Positions 17,645-25,972 of a stretch of DNA of 64,000 nt are shown in pieces. A program made the translations under genes and the position numbers. The first letter of the stretch is position 1. Each line of letters begins with the position of its first letter. Origin of the DNA: Isosphaeraceae bacterium EP7 (GTDB lineage: Bacteria; Planctomycetota; Planctomycetia; Isosphaerales; Isosphaeraceae); NCBI GenBank assembly GCA_038400315.1, contig CP151667.1, positions 744,001 to 808,000 on the forward strand, read 5' to 3'. The notes beneath the pieces were generated by a model. It made no database searches. It was not told the origin of the DNA and saw only the letters and a program-made list of their open reading frames with translations.

Positions 17645-18454
17645 ATGAGGACGCCGGACCTGGTCGGATCGATGCTGGATGCACCTTTGAGGGGCCTGGA
17701 ATACACGGCACGGCTCGTCCGGTTCTGCGCCGGGGCGGTGCGTGGGATCCCTCGTTCGGTGCGCCAGCGTCCGGGCGAGTTCGTCCGCCAGTTCGAGCGT
17801 GTCGCCTGGGGGACCCTCCCGCTGGCGGTGGCGGCAGGCTTCAGTGTTGGGGTGGTCACCTGGCTGCATACCAGGCGGGTCCTTTCTCAGTTCGGCCAGG
17901 AGGCGAGCCTGCCGAGTTTCCTGTCGGTGGCCGTGCTCTCGGAGACGGGCCCGACGCTTGCGGGCCTGCTGATCGCGGGCCGGATGGGGGCCGGACTGGC
18001 TGCGGAGATGGCCACGATGGTGCTGACCGAGGAGGTCGACGCCCTGGTGGTGATGGGCGCGCCGCCGGTGCCGACCCTGGTCTCGCCCAGGGTCCTCGCC
18101 TGCGTCCTGGCCGCCCCGTTGCTGACCGTCTGCCTGGATGCCTCGGCGCTGCTGGGCGGCCTCGTCGCCGAGTTGCAGGGAGGGAATCTGTCGGCCGAGG
18201 GCTACGGGCTGAGGACACTCGACTACCTGAAGGTCTCGACCGTCGTGCCTGCGACCCTCAAGACGGCGTCGTTCGGGCTACTCGTGGGGCTGGTTGGCTG
18301 CTGGGTTGGCCTGGGCGCGGGCCGCTCGGCCGAGTCGGTGGGACGGGCGGCGACCCGGGGTGTCGTGGGGTCGATGATCGCCATCTTCGTGGCCAACGTC
18401 GCGCTCGTCCCCTGGATCCAGGCGTTCGTCGATGCCACCGGCTGGCGCGACTGA
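17645..18454 (+). CDS. MlaE-family ABC transporter permease
   Basis: 269 residues from ATG 17645 behind a GGGGGGAA ribosome site. Five or six membrane segments and the family blocks are present: SETGPTLAGLLIAGRMGAGLAAEMATM, with the EM pair near the coupling helix, followed by EEVDALVVMGAPPVPTLVSPRVLA. MlaE permeases form the inner-membrane part of MCE phospholipid or sterol transport systems, paired with an MlaF ATPase and an MlaD substrate-binding ring. An MCE protein is encoded 860 bp downstream on the same strand, but no ATPase gene is beside them, so it must be supplied from elsewhere. Confidence 0.92.
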   Translation: MRTPDLVGSMLDAPLRGLEYTARLVRFCAGAVRGIPRSVRQRPGEFVRQFERVAWGTLPLAVAAGFSVGVVTWLHTRRVLSQFGQEASLPSFLSVAVLSETGPTLAGLLIAGRMGAGLAAEMATMVLTEEVDALVVMGAPPVPTLVSPRVLACVLAAPLLTVCLDASALLGGLVAELQGGNLSAEGYGLRTLDYLKVSTVVPATLKTASFGLLVGLVGCWVGLGAGRSAESVGRAATRGVVGSMIAIFVANVALVPWIQAFVDATGWRD

Positions 18455-18497
18455 TGGACGACACACGCAGGCCCGGACGGGTGGATGGATGCCGGGC

Positions 18498-18827
18498 TCA
18501 GTTTCGCGGCGGGTCATACAGAGTGAGGTCGAAGACCGAGGCGCCGGGCACCTGGGTCGGGCGGTCGCTGCCGGCAACTTCCAGGACGAACGCCATCAGG
18601 CAGGAGGCGGGGCTCAGGTCGCGCGTCACGTCGGCCGGCAGATTGCGGCGGGCGACGGCGTGGAGGATGACGAAGTCGTCGCAGGTCAGTGTGTCGGCCC
18701 AATGCTCGAAGTCGACGAGGAACTGGGCGACCACGCCCCGCGCCTGCGACCAGGCCGCCTTGCGGCTAGGGCCCTTCGGCGAGCGTTCGAATCGGTGGAT
18801 CGAGGACTTCAGCCGCCTGGCCGACAT
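18498..18827 (-). CDS. Hypothetical protein
   Basis: About 110 residues on the minus strand between the MlaE and MCE genes. Third positions are overwhelmingly G/C from 18827 downward, which fits real coding sequence, and the C-terminal half reads as a compact soluble domain (FLVDFEHWADTLTCDDF, then DLSPASCLMAFVLEVAG). The codon bias weakens upstream of ATG 18827, so that start was taken although no good ribosome site precedes it; the frame stays open to 18929. I do not recognise a family. Its orientation against the flanking transport genes suggests an independent promoter. Confidence 0.6.
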   Translation of the reverse strand: MSARRLKSSIHRFERSPKGPSRKAAWSQARGVVAQFLVDFEHWADTLTCDDFVILHAVARRNLPADVTRDLSPASCLMAFVLEVAGSDRPTQVPGASVFDLTLYDPPRN

Positions 18828-19313
18828 CAGGGATGCCGGGAGGCAGATGGTTGTACACTCGCGATCGATTCGAGGAGTTCGCACGGAAGCCGGCTCCGAA
18901 ATTGTCGAGGCGCTCTGTCTGGTCGCCAACGCAATTGCACGTCGGACGCCACCCTCGGGAATTATCGCCGAGCACGCTGGAAACTGCCCCTATGTTGCCC
19001 ACAATCAACCCTCCATGTGGGGCGGAGGCCACGGACGATGACCGAGGGCGTGACATGGGCGAGGGGCCGCCTCGACATCGAGGCGTGACGGGTGTCCCGT
19101 CCCTGGGCACATTCCGGTCATCCCGAATGTCTTATCATGGGAAGGACCCATTCGTGAACAGGAACGTAGCGATTTTCGACACACTTGGCCCCGCTAATCT
19201 TAGGACTGCTTGCCGCACGTCTCGGGACGTTATCATTGCAAGTAACCAGCCGTGGACACCCTGTTACTCAGGGTAGCCAGCAGGCCCGACCATCGGACCG
19301 GGGTGGACCGCAC
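18828..19313. other. Intergenic region upstream of the MCE gene
   Basis: Relatively AT-rich sequence with no convincing gene. It should carry the promoter of the MCE-OmpA gene. CTTATCATG near 19130 resembles CTTATCATG about 65 bp upstream of the MlaE start (17579-17587), a possible shared -10-like element, but no matching -35 was found. Confidence 0.4.
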
Positions 19314-20429
19314 ATGAACACGGACATAAGCCGAGGACGGGCCTTGGCAAGCGCCCTCGTCGTGCTCCTGATTGTCGCCTTGGCCGGGGTGGGCATCGCC
19401 CTGATCTCCGCCAGGCAGTGGCGCTGGCAGGAGACGTTCCGGGCGTGTGGTAATTTCGCAACAGTTGCCGGCCTGAATCGCGGCGATCGGGTCCGGGTCC
19501 AGGGCATTGACGCCGGGGTGGTCGACGCGATCGAGCCGCCGACCCTCCCTGGCGGGCCGGTCAAGGCCTGGTTCCGGCTCGATGCGAGGCTCAAGACGTT
19601 GGTCCGGGCCGACGCCACGGCGAGGATCGGAAGCCAGGGGCTCGTCGGACCCAAGGTCGTCGAGATCATCCCGGGCAAGCCCGACGCACCCCCGCTCGGC
19701 CCCTCGGGCCAGCTGGCCACCGAGCCTCCCGTCGAGATGTCCGGGCTGCTGGCCGACCTCAAAGGCTCGCTCAGGCGGCTCGACGTCGTGGCCGACGAGG
19801 CCGAGCAGACCCTCTCCGCCGTCCGCCTGATCGCCTCGTCCATCGCACGCGGCGAGGGGAGCGTGGGCAAACTGGTGCGCGACGACGAGGCTTACAAGAA
19901 GCTCGTCGCGGTCTCGTCCCGGGGCGAGCGGGCGATGGGAGACCTCGAAGAAAACCTGGCCGCCCTGAAACGCACCTGGCCACTTTCCCGCTACTTCAAC
20001 GACCGGGCCTTCTTCGACCGCGACCGCTTGCTCTATCAGCCGGGTGCCGAGCGTGACAGTCGATCGTTGCCGGCCGACGATCTATTCGAGTCGGGCCGGG
20101 CCGTGCTGACCGCTCGCGGACGGGCCTTGCTCGACGAGACCGCGGGCTGGTCGAAGGCGATGTTCAGGCCCGGTTCCGAGGTCGTGATCGCCGCCTTCAC
20201 CGACGACGCACACGACGCCGGCATGGCCGAGATCCTCACCCAGGAGCAGGCCGACTCGGTCCGCAAGTACCTGAACACCAAGCATGCGCTGGAGACCATC
20301 GGCTGGTTCAGGACCAGGAAGGTGGCCGCGGTCGGCTTCGGCACCCAATCGCCAAGGGTCGCCGCCGGCCTGCCGCAGCCCGGCCCGCCGCGTCGGGTCG
20401 AGATCATCGTCTTCACGCCACAAGCTTGA
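19314..20429 (+). CDS. MCE (MlaD) domain protein with C-terminal OmpA-like domain
   Basis: 371 residues. Residues 11-33 form a single N-terminal membrane anchor. Residues 43-122 are an MCE/MlaD domain (VAGLNRGDRVRVQGIDAGVV, later GSQGLVGPKVVEI). A helical linker follows (145-230), with the GEGSVGKLVRDD motif common after MCE domains. Residues 255-368 read as an OmpA-like peptidoglycan-associated domain: FESGRAVLTARGRALLDE, AFTDDAHDAG with LTQEQADSVRKYL, VGFGTQSP and a terminal PRRVEIIVF. MCE proteins form rings that carry lipids between membranes; the OmpA-like tail could tether the ring to the cell wall. ATG 19314 gives the anchor directly. Confidence 0.9.
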   Translation: MNTDISRGRALASALVVLLIVALAGVGIALISARQWRWQETFRACGNFATVAGLNRGDRVRVQGIDAGVVDAIEPPTLPGGPVKAWFRLDARLKTLVRADATARIGSQGLVGPKVVEIIPGKPDAPPLGPSGQLATEPPVEMSGLLADLKGSLRRLDVVADEAEQTLSAVRLIASSIARGEGSVGKLVRDDEAYKKLVAVSSRGERAMGDLEENLAALKRTWPLSRYFNDRAFFDRDRLLYQPGAERDSRSLPADDLFESGRAVLTARGRALLDETAGWSKAMFRPGSEVVIAAFTDDAHDAGMAEILTQEQADSVRKYLNTKHALETIGWFRTRKVAAVGFGTQSPRVAAGLPQPGPPRRVEIIVFTPQA

Positions 20430-20482
20430 GTTCAGTGGAAGATTGATAAGGAGGCGGAAGGGGGGGCGAACGGCCGGTGGAC

Positions 20483-20511
20483 CCCGGGGCAGTCGTCAGA
20501 TCTGCCCCGGG
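20483..20511. terminator. Hairpin between convergent MCE and Tat-protein genes
   Basis: Arms 20483-20492 and 20502-20511 are exact 10-bp reverse complements around a 9-nt loop. It sits in the 150-bp gap between convergent genes and could terminate both. Confidence 0.6.
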
Positions 20512-20578
20512 CCGGGTCGCTCGCCCTCCCCTCTCGCGTCGGGATCTCTGCATCGTCGGGCCGGTTCGGCCCCTTGTC

Positions 20579-21424
20579 TCAGCGCCTCGCGGTCGAGGTC
20601 GATCCTGTTGCATTCGCGGCCATGACGGGCCGGCCCGGATTCGCGTCGGGCTTGCGCACTTCCTGGACCAAGCTCACGAAATGGCCCCGGAAGTCGGCCG
20701 AGAGTTGCGGCTGGCGGTTGGCCACGCCGATGGCCCAGTCGGGGTGGGTCTCCACCAGTCGTCCCATCAAGGAGACGAACCAGCCGGCCTCGCGGATCTG
20801 GTCTTCCAGCAGCTTCTCGATGACCGGCCTGGCGGTGCGTGCGGCGGCCTTCCAGCCCTTGGAATCGACCTTCACGAAGGCCTCAAGGTCGTGCTGGACC
20901 CAGGGCTCCCCGTTCACTTCCTTGTAGTAGCCCGAGCGGACGATCAGAACGACCCGCCCCTCGAGCCTTGTGTTGCCGCGCGGCCCCGCGTTGTTCAGCG
21001 AGCAGTGCATGACGTTGAGCTTGGGCGAGCGGTAGGCATACTCCCAGACGCCCGTCGTCCCCGCCCCGTCCTCCCCTTCATAGCGGCCCAGGGCCACCTT
21101 CCGCAGCTTCACCGGCGAGGCGCTCAGGTCTTGCCAGAGGGCCAGGGTCAGCAGCGGCTCGTTGAGCAGGGTCATGTAGACCCGCGGGTTGCAGGGGAAG
21201 GAATCGGCGGGCGCCTTGCGGTGCAGGGTCGATTCGCGGATCGTCTCGGCGACGCTGTCCCGCAGATTGGGGGCGAGCTGTTCGAGCGGGACGACCTGGG
21301 CGGGCTCTGGGCGGCGGGCTGCGGCCAGCGCTCGGGCTGGGCTCGCGACCTCGGCCGACACGACCATCAGGCCGAGCCAGCGGACCGCCTCGCGCCGAGA
21401 AATCGGGGCCGGGGGGCGGTTCAT
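20579..21424 (-). CDS. Probable Tat-exported hypothetical protein
   Basis: 281 residues from ATG 21424, preceded by AGGAG at ideal spacing. The N-terminus holds a twin-arginine-like signal: ISRREAVRWLGLMVVS followed by a small-residue cleavage region near residue 30. The mature part contains conserved-looking blocks such as PCNPRVYMTLLNEPLL and ARTARPVIEKLLEDQI but I do not recognise a family. An open frame continues far upstream but only as the antisense of the neighbouring HEAT-repeat gene. It diverges from that gene with a 387-bp shared upstream region. Function unknown; likely periplasmic. Confidence 0.82.
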   Translation of the reverse strand: MNRPPAPISRREAVRWLGLMVVSAEVASPARALAAARRPEPAQVVPLEQLAPNLRDSVAETIRESTLHRKAPADSFPCNPRVYMTLLNEPLLTLALWQDLSASPVKLRKVALGRYEGEDGAGTTGVWEYAYRSPKLNVMHCSLNNAGPRGNTRLEGRVVLIVRSGYYKEVNGEPWVQHDLEAFVKVDSKGWKAAARTARPVIEKLLEDQIREAGWFVSLMGRLVETHPDWAIGVANRQPQLSADFRGHFVSLVQEVRKPDANPGRPVMAANATGSTSTARR

Positions 21425-21811
21425 GGCGACACTCCTGGGCATGGGGCCATCCGTCCTGGACTCCGGGCCGACGGGCTTCGCCCGCACCGCCCGTCCCCGC
21501 TTCCTTGGTCGGGGGCGGCGTCCTCCGCACACCCCAATCCATCGGCCGACTGGCCTCCCATTCCGCAGACTGTCAACCATAAAACGGGACCTTTTCGGGG
21601 TCGGCGCGAAATGGGGGGGAATGGGCAAAGATAACGCGTGGGCAGAAGCGTCGGAGTTTCGGTAATCGTCAAACTCGACGACGCGTGGTTCTGGGGTGGG
21701 AGTTGGCGATCGGCTGTCGGCATCTGGGCTTGTCGACTTGAGGAGAGTCGCTATGTTACCCGCCGACCAATGTCGAATGGATTCGGACGTCGGAACGACG
21801 AGGAGAGAGCC
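21425..21811. other. Divergent upstream region
   Basis: Non-coding stretch between two divergently transcribed genes, so both promoters should lie here. It is less GC-rich than its flanks between about 21580 and 21780. On the minus strand a GTTATCT element near 21625 could be a -10 box. No operator or riboswitch was recognised. Confidence 0.45.
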
Positions 21812-22978
21812 ATGCCACGAGGGCGACACGCGCGGCGCTGGGTCTTCGGAATCTTGGGGTTGGCCGCGGTGTCGGCGGGCCTCCTGCCGCTGATGCGCGG
21901 CGAGGTGAAGGCCCCGTCGAAGGTCGACGGCCGGACGACCCTGGTCAGCCTGGCCGAGTCCCTGCACCGGGGCGATCCCCGCGGGGTGGCCGAGCTGCTC
22001 AACCGGGCCAAGCCGCCGGCCGACGGCAAGCTGGTCGCGCCGACAGAGACCGAGGCGCTCACCTGGGTCGAGGCCCTGTCCGGCCTGCGCGGCGGCTTCC
22101 TCAGCCTCCCCTTGAAGGACCGGATCGTCGCCGTCGAGGCCGCCTGCAAGGTGCTCAACCGGTTCGCCGCCGAGCCCGCCCCGCCCGAGTGGTTCCGCGC
22201 CACCGGCCCCGTCCACGACATCTTGACCTCGGCCCTGGCCGACCCCAGCGCGATGGTCCGGGTGGCCGCGATGAACGAGGTCGCCCGGCTCTGGACCTTC
22301 GAGCCCGGCCGGCCGATGATCGCCGTCGAGGAGGAGACCCTGGCCGGCTGGAAGGCGACCTTCCAGGCCTCGGTGGTCCGCCGCCTGGCCGATCCCGAGC
22401 CCGAATCGAGGGTCGCCGCCGTCGCCTGCCTGGGCACGCTCCCCCTCTCCGAGCCGGCCGCCCCGGCGGTCGCCTACCTGGAAGACCCCTCGCCTGTGGT
22501 CCGCCAGCAGGTCCTCTCGTCGTTCTCCCGCAGGCCGTCGCTGCTGCCCGAGGAGCTGATCCTCAAGCGGCTCTACGACCGCGACGCCCGCGTGGCGACC
22601 ACCGCCGAGATCGTCCTGACGGCGCGTGGCCTGAGCAAGGAGCAGATCGGCCTGGGCAAGATGATCTCCCACCCCAAGGCCGAGCTCCGCGCCTCGGTCA
22701 TCCCTCTGCTCGTCGAGCGCACCGACCTCGACCCGGTCGTCTGGCTGCTCCAGCTGTCGCACGACCCCGAGGAGTTCGTCCGCACCAAGTCGATCGAGGC
22801 CCTGGCCAGCCGGGTCGAAGTGCCCGAGGTCCGGACGCGTCTCGAAGAGATGTCCGCCTACGACGGCTCGGCCACCGTTCGGCAGTCCGCCGCCAAGCAC
22901 CTCCCCGCAGGCTCCGAGGCCACCGCCGCCCTCCCCCCCCTGCCCGGCTCGCCGATCCTCAATCCCAAGGCCAACTGA
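21812..22978 (+). CDS. HEAT-repeat protein with N-terminal membrane anchor
   Basis: 388 residues from ATG 21812 behind AGGAGAG. Residues 9-29 are a hydrophobic segment after several arginines, probably a signal anchor. The rest is helical with HEAT-like repeats: ALADPSAMVRVAAMNEVARL, RRLADPEPESRVAAVACLG, YLEDPSPVVRQQVLSSF and similar units. HEAT arrays are protein-binding scaffolds; no catalytic motif is seen. It is followed by a clear hairpin terminator and appears monocistronic. No specific role can be assigned. Confidence 0.88.
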   Translation: MPRGRHARRWVFGILGLAAVSAGLLPLMRGEVKAPSKVDGRTTLVSLAESLHRGDPRGVAELLNRAKPPADGKLVAPTETEALTWVEALSGLRGGFLSLPLKDRIVAVEAACKVLNRFAAEPAPPEWFRATGPVHDILTSALADPSAMVRVAAMNEVARLWTFEPGRPMIAVEEETLAGWKATFQASVVRRLADPEPESRVAAVACLGTLPLSEPAAPAVAYLEDPSPVVRQQVLSSFSRRPSLLPEELILKRLYDRDARVATTAEIVLTARGLSKEQIGLGKMISHPKAELRASVIPLLVERTDLDPVVWLLQLSHDPEEFVRTKSIEALASRVEVPEVRTRLEEMSAYDGSATVRQSAAKHLPAGSEATAALPPLPGSPILNPKAN

Positions 22979-23012
22979 TCCGGCTTCGGACCCAGGCCAA
23001 GACGAATCCACG

Positions 23013-23048
23013 ACCCCGCCCTCGCGTCCCGCACGCGAGAGGCGGGGT
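23013..23048 (+). terminator. Hairpin terminator after HEAT-repeat gene
   Basis: ACCCCGCC (23013-23020) pairs with GGCGGGGT (23041-23048) and TCGCGT with ACGCGA inside it, with a small bulge and 5-nt loop. It begins 35 bp after the stop codon, and T-rich sequence follows. Confidence 0.65.
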
Positions 23049-23710
23049 TCGCCGTCGACGCGCCGGGTTCGTTTCGTATTCGCGTTTCGCGGGGCTTTTC
23101 GCGGCACAATGGGTTCATTTCGCATTCGAGCCTGGATGACGGTCTTTTGCAGCGGCCAGCCGTTTGCGCGGTCCTAAGCTGCAATCAGGGTTCGAGTTCG
23201 GAGGCGCCGGGTTCGTTTCGTCATTTCGAGTTTGGCGTGCTAAGTTCGTGGATTCGTTTGGATGAATTCCTTCGGAGACAGCTTCCAGGGGTCGTCAACG
23301 AAGCCCATCCCGCTCGTGGAAATCGAGGACGAGCGTCGGGAATTCGGGCCCGTTATTCTGGGACGTCCGTTGGCCATTCTCTTAAGTTGCGATTCAGGGC
23401 GAAATCCGGCGAAATTTTCCGAATTTTTGGCCAATGTTGCTTTTGCGGGACACCCAGTTCCTGCCTTCGTCTGAGAGGCCGCGGCCCTCGTTGGTCTTCC
23501 TCTCGGATTTGCAGAGTGGGGAATGGCGCGGACACGACCCGGCCTGGAAGTCGGGGGCACTTCGGATTCTTCGAACGAGACGCTGGTCGGCCAGATCTCA
23601 TCGCGGCGAATCTGTCAATTCATGAATTCTCGATGTAGTCTGACAACAGAGAGACGTCGCGGCCCATGTCCTCGGCCGGGCGATCAAGGCGGGCTAGGGG
23701 GAGCGGTGCG
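23049..23710. other. Lower-GC intergenic region with short repeats
   Basis: About 660 bp without a credible gene. Short open frames on both strands have codon use unlike the neighbours and no family features. The region contains GTTCGTTTCG-type repeats at its left side and the EcoRI-like palindrome AATTCATGAATT near 23618. A loose promoter, CTGTCA (23612-23617) and TAGTCT (23636-23641), could serve the CYTH gene. Confidence 0.5.
23060..23221 (+). repeat. 18-bp direct repeat with a related third copy
   Basis: GCGCCGGGTTCGTTTCGT occurs exactly at 23060-23077 and 23204-23221, and the related GGGTTCATTTCGCATTCGAG lies between them at 23111-23130. The copies are 144 bp apart in non-coding sequence just past the HEAT gene terminator. 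Origin unknown. Confidence 0.6.
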
Positions 23711-24529
23711 ATGAAGCTCATCTCGCGGGAATACAAGGTGATGCTGGACCACCGGCAATTCGACGACCGGCAGGCCGCTGCGGATGCCTTCTGGCAGGAG
23801 GTCGAGGACCTGGCGAGCACGACCTTGTCCATCAGGACGCAGGGCAGGTTCGACAAGAGGGAGAAGCAGACGATCGTCTTCCTCGACACCCCCGACCTGA
23901 GCCTCAGGCGCAAGGGCCTCGTGCTCCGCAGGCGGCATGGCGACGAGGCCCCCGAGTACACCCTCAAGTGCCGCTCGGAAGACCGCTACTTCGCCGCGGG
24001 AACCGACGTCTCCGCGACGGGGGGGCTGGACGCCAAACACAAGCTGGAGGAGGACATCGCGCCCCCCTTCCGCTGCCGGTTCTCGCACTCGAACACCGTC
24101 AAGATCGGGGGGGTGGGGGCGGACCGGGGACTCGTGACCACGCTCGGCGAGGCGGGGGCGATGTTCCCCATCCTGAGGAAGCTGGCTCACGACGGGCGGC
24201 CGATCCCCGAGGAGACCGTGTTGCTCCCCGTCCACAATCTCAGCGTCTTCGAACGGGTTTTCACCGGGGCGAGCTTCGTCTTCGGCGATCTCGGCGATCG
24301 GGACGACGACGAATCCTCGGTTGCGTTGATCCTCTGGTCCACTGTCAAGGAAGGGAGGCCGCTCGTCGCCGAGTTCTCATTCCGCCTCAAGGACAAGGAG
24401 GAGCAGTTCACGAGGGAGCTGGCGGAGTCGGCTCGGTCATTCTACGAGGCGATCCAGCGACTCGACTGGTGTCGCCCCGACGCGGTAACGAAGACCACGT
24501 TCATCTACCGGGACAAGGGCGACGACTGA
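23711..24529 (+). CDS. CYTH-domain-like protein
   Basis: 272 residues from ATG 23711; the upstream extension to 23666 is not protein-like. DTPDLSLRRKGLVLRRR with a preceding hydrophobic strand and YTLKCR after it strongly resembles the YFDTPDL-L-GLALRRR strand pair of CYTH (triphosphate tunnel) enzymes. FSFRLKDKEEQFTRELAE and a terminal KTTFIYRDK would complete the barrel. The family's ExExK start motif is degenerate here (REYKVML). CYTH proteins hydrolyse or transfer triphosphates, and some only bind phosphate chains. Whether this one is active is unclear. It stands alone between non-coding stretches. Confidence 0.75.
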   Translation: MKLISREYKVMLDHRQFDDRQAAADAFWQEVEDLASTTLSIRTQGRFDKREKQTIVFLDTPDLSLRRKGLVLRRRHGDEAPEYTLKCRSEDRYFAAGTDVSATGGLDAKHKLEEDIAPPFRCRFSHSNTVKIGGVGADRGLVTTLGEAGAMFPILRKLAHDGRPIPEETVLLPVHNLSVFERVFTGASFVFGDLGDRDDDESSVALILWSTVKEGRPLVAEFSFRLKDKEEQFTRELAESARSFYEAIQRLDWCRPDAVTKTTFIYRDKGDD

Positions 24530-24740
24530 GCGGCCGCTCGATGGGCCACAAAGCCCGGCGTACTCGGGGCGGCGTCCACAGGCTGAAAGGGGATTGGAAC
24601 GCCGTGCCTCCTCAGTCCAAGGGCGACCATCCTGGTCGTTTTCGCGTCGTCCTGCCCTTCGGCCGGGGGCGTCCGCGACCGAATGGCGCTGAGCGCCACG
24701 AAGCCGGACAGGGCTGTCTCCTGCGATCGGTCGCCTGCTT

Positions 24741-25724
24741 CTAATAATCATCAATCCTGATGACGTCATTCCCGTTGCGCGTGAGGATCGCACTGAGCTT
24801 CGCCGGATCGATCGTGCTCTTGATGAATCGGACGGAGCCGTCCACGAACAGGACGTTGAAGCCCTTGCCATGGTTGCCGTGGTGGCTGCTAAGCCCGGAG
24901 AGCGCCTTCGTCATGTCGAACGGCAGATCCTCCGGCTTCGTCCAGGGGACGCCATCGTTGGACTCGCCGATGAGAAGCGTGCCATTGAGACCGTCGGTAA
25001 AGTCGAGGAACCGCAGGGGATTGAAATCGGGCGTGAAGGCGGTGGATGGTCCCACGACCACCTTGTAGCCGGTCATGCCGGGCGTCAGGGTCAGGTCGCT
25101 CGGACATCGGTAGACATTGGGCATATCGCGGATCAACGAGCGGTTGTGGGGGCTGTCCCACGGCTCGTCCAGGTGGAACTTCGAGAAGAGATCTTGCTGC
25201 TCGATGAAGGGCAGAATGGCGACGCGCCAGCTCAGAAGGGGCTTGCCCGCCCCGTCGGTAATCGCGGCGGCGGGGATGCAGTCGTAGCTGTCGTGGTAGT
25301 AATGCATTGCCAGGCCAAGTTGCTTCAGATTGTTCGTGCACTGCATGCGCCTGGCGTCCTCGCGCGCCGAATCGTAGGCGGTCCTAAAAAAGCCGAGCGT
25401 GTAGAGACAGCCGACCACGCCGAGGGCGATCCCGGCGATGGCCAGGCGCCTGCCGCGGATTCGCCCCCCTCCCCGCTTGATGTCATCGAGCGCAAATTGG
25501 CCGAGAAGGATGGCGGGCACGCCGCTGAGGCAGGCGAAGAAGAACAGGGCGCCCAGCGCGACGCTCGCGATCGCCTTGCCGCTGGTGACCGAACCGACCG
25601 CGAAATCCCGATCGCCCAGATCGAACATTGGCTGGCGGCACTCGCGGCCGCAGCTCGGGCAGCGAACGAGGAGGCCGAGGGCTTTCGTCGGGAAGGTATG
25701 CCCGCAGTCGCAGGTGATGGACAT
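24741..25724 (-). CDS. DUF1559 protein with N-terminal zinc ribbon and two membrane segments
   Basis: 327 residues from ATG 25724, GGAG upstream. Residues 5-25 form a zinc-ribbon-like CxC...CxxC set (Cys 5, 7, 22, 25). Two hydrophobic helices follow, about 50-75 and 93-113, in a DUF4190-like arrangement. From about residue 125 the sequence is DUF1559: CTNNLKQLGLAMHYYHDSY, WRVAILPFIEQQ, and the C-terminal NVLFVDGSVRFI. DUF1559 proteins are very abundant in planctomycetes; most carry a pilin-type leader, which is replaced here by the zinc-ribbon and membrane module. Likely a membrane protein with an exported domain; function unknown. Confidence 0.9.
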   Translation of the reverse strand: MSITCDCGHTFPTKALGLLVRCPSCGRECRQPMFDLGDRDFAVGSVTSGKAIASVALGALFFFACLSGVPAILLGQFALDDIKRGGGRIRGRRLAIAGIALGVVGCLYTLGFFRTAYDSAREDARRMQCTNNLKQLGLAMHYYHDSYDCIPAAAITDGAGKPLLSWRVAILPFIEQQDLFSKFHLDEPWDSPHNRSLIRDMPNVYRCPSDLTLTPGMTGYKVVVGPSTAFTPDFNPLRFLDFTDGLNGTLLIGESNDGVPWTKPEDLPFDMTKALSGLSSHHGNHGKGFNVLFVDGSVRFIKSTIDPAKLSAILTRNGNDVIRIDDY

Positions 25725-25972
25725 CGCGGACTCCGTTCCGGGGAGCGTCGGTCAGGATGCGGCCGATCCTAGTCGGGAGTGCGGATTGTCACAAGGATCA
25801 AGCAATCCCGGCCTGGTCAGCCGATGGCTCGTCAAGCTCATCACGCGTCCAGGCCTGGCGCCTCGGAGTGAGGCCTGGGTCGATGGGCGCGACCGACGCC
25901 GGCTCGATCGATGGGTCGCGGTGATCGGATGGCCGCCACCATATACCCGGCGTCGATCGCCGGCGTGCCGGC

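Noticed and set aside
21425-23125. Upstream half of an 848-codon leftward frame
   Set aside because: Only 20579-21424 has a ribosome site and Tat signal; the rest is antisense to the HEAT-repeat gene.
23147-23638. 163-codon rightward frame in the gap before the CYTH gene
   Set aside because: Low-GC codon use unlike the host, no ribosome site, no recognisable domain, and repeats within it.
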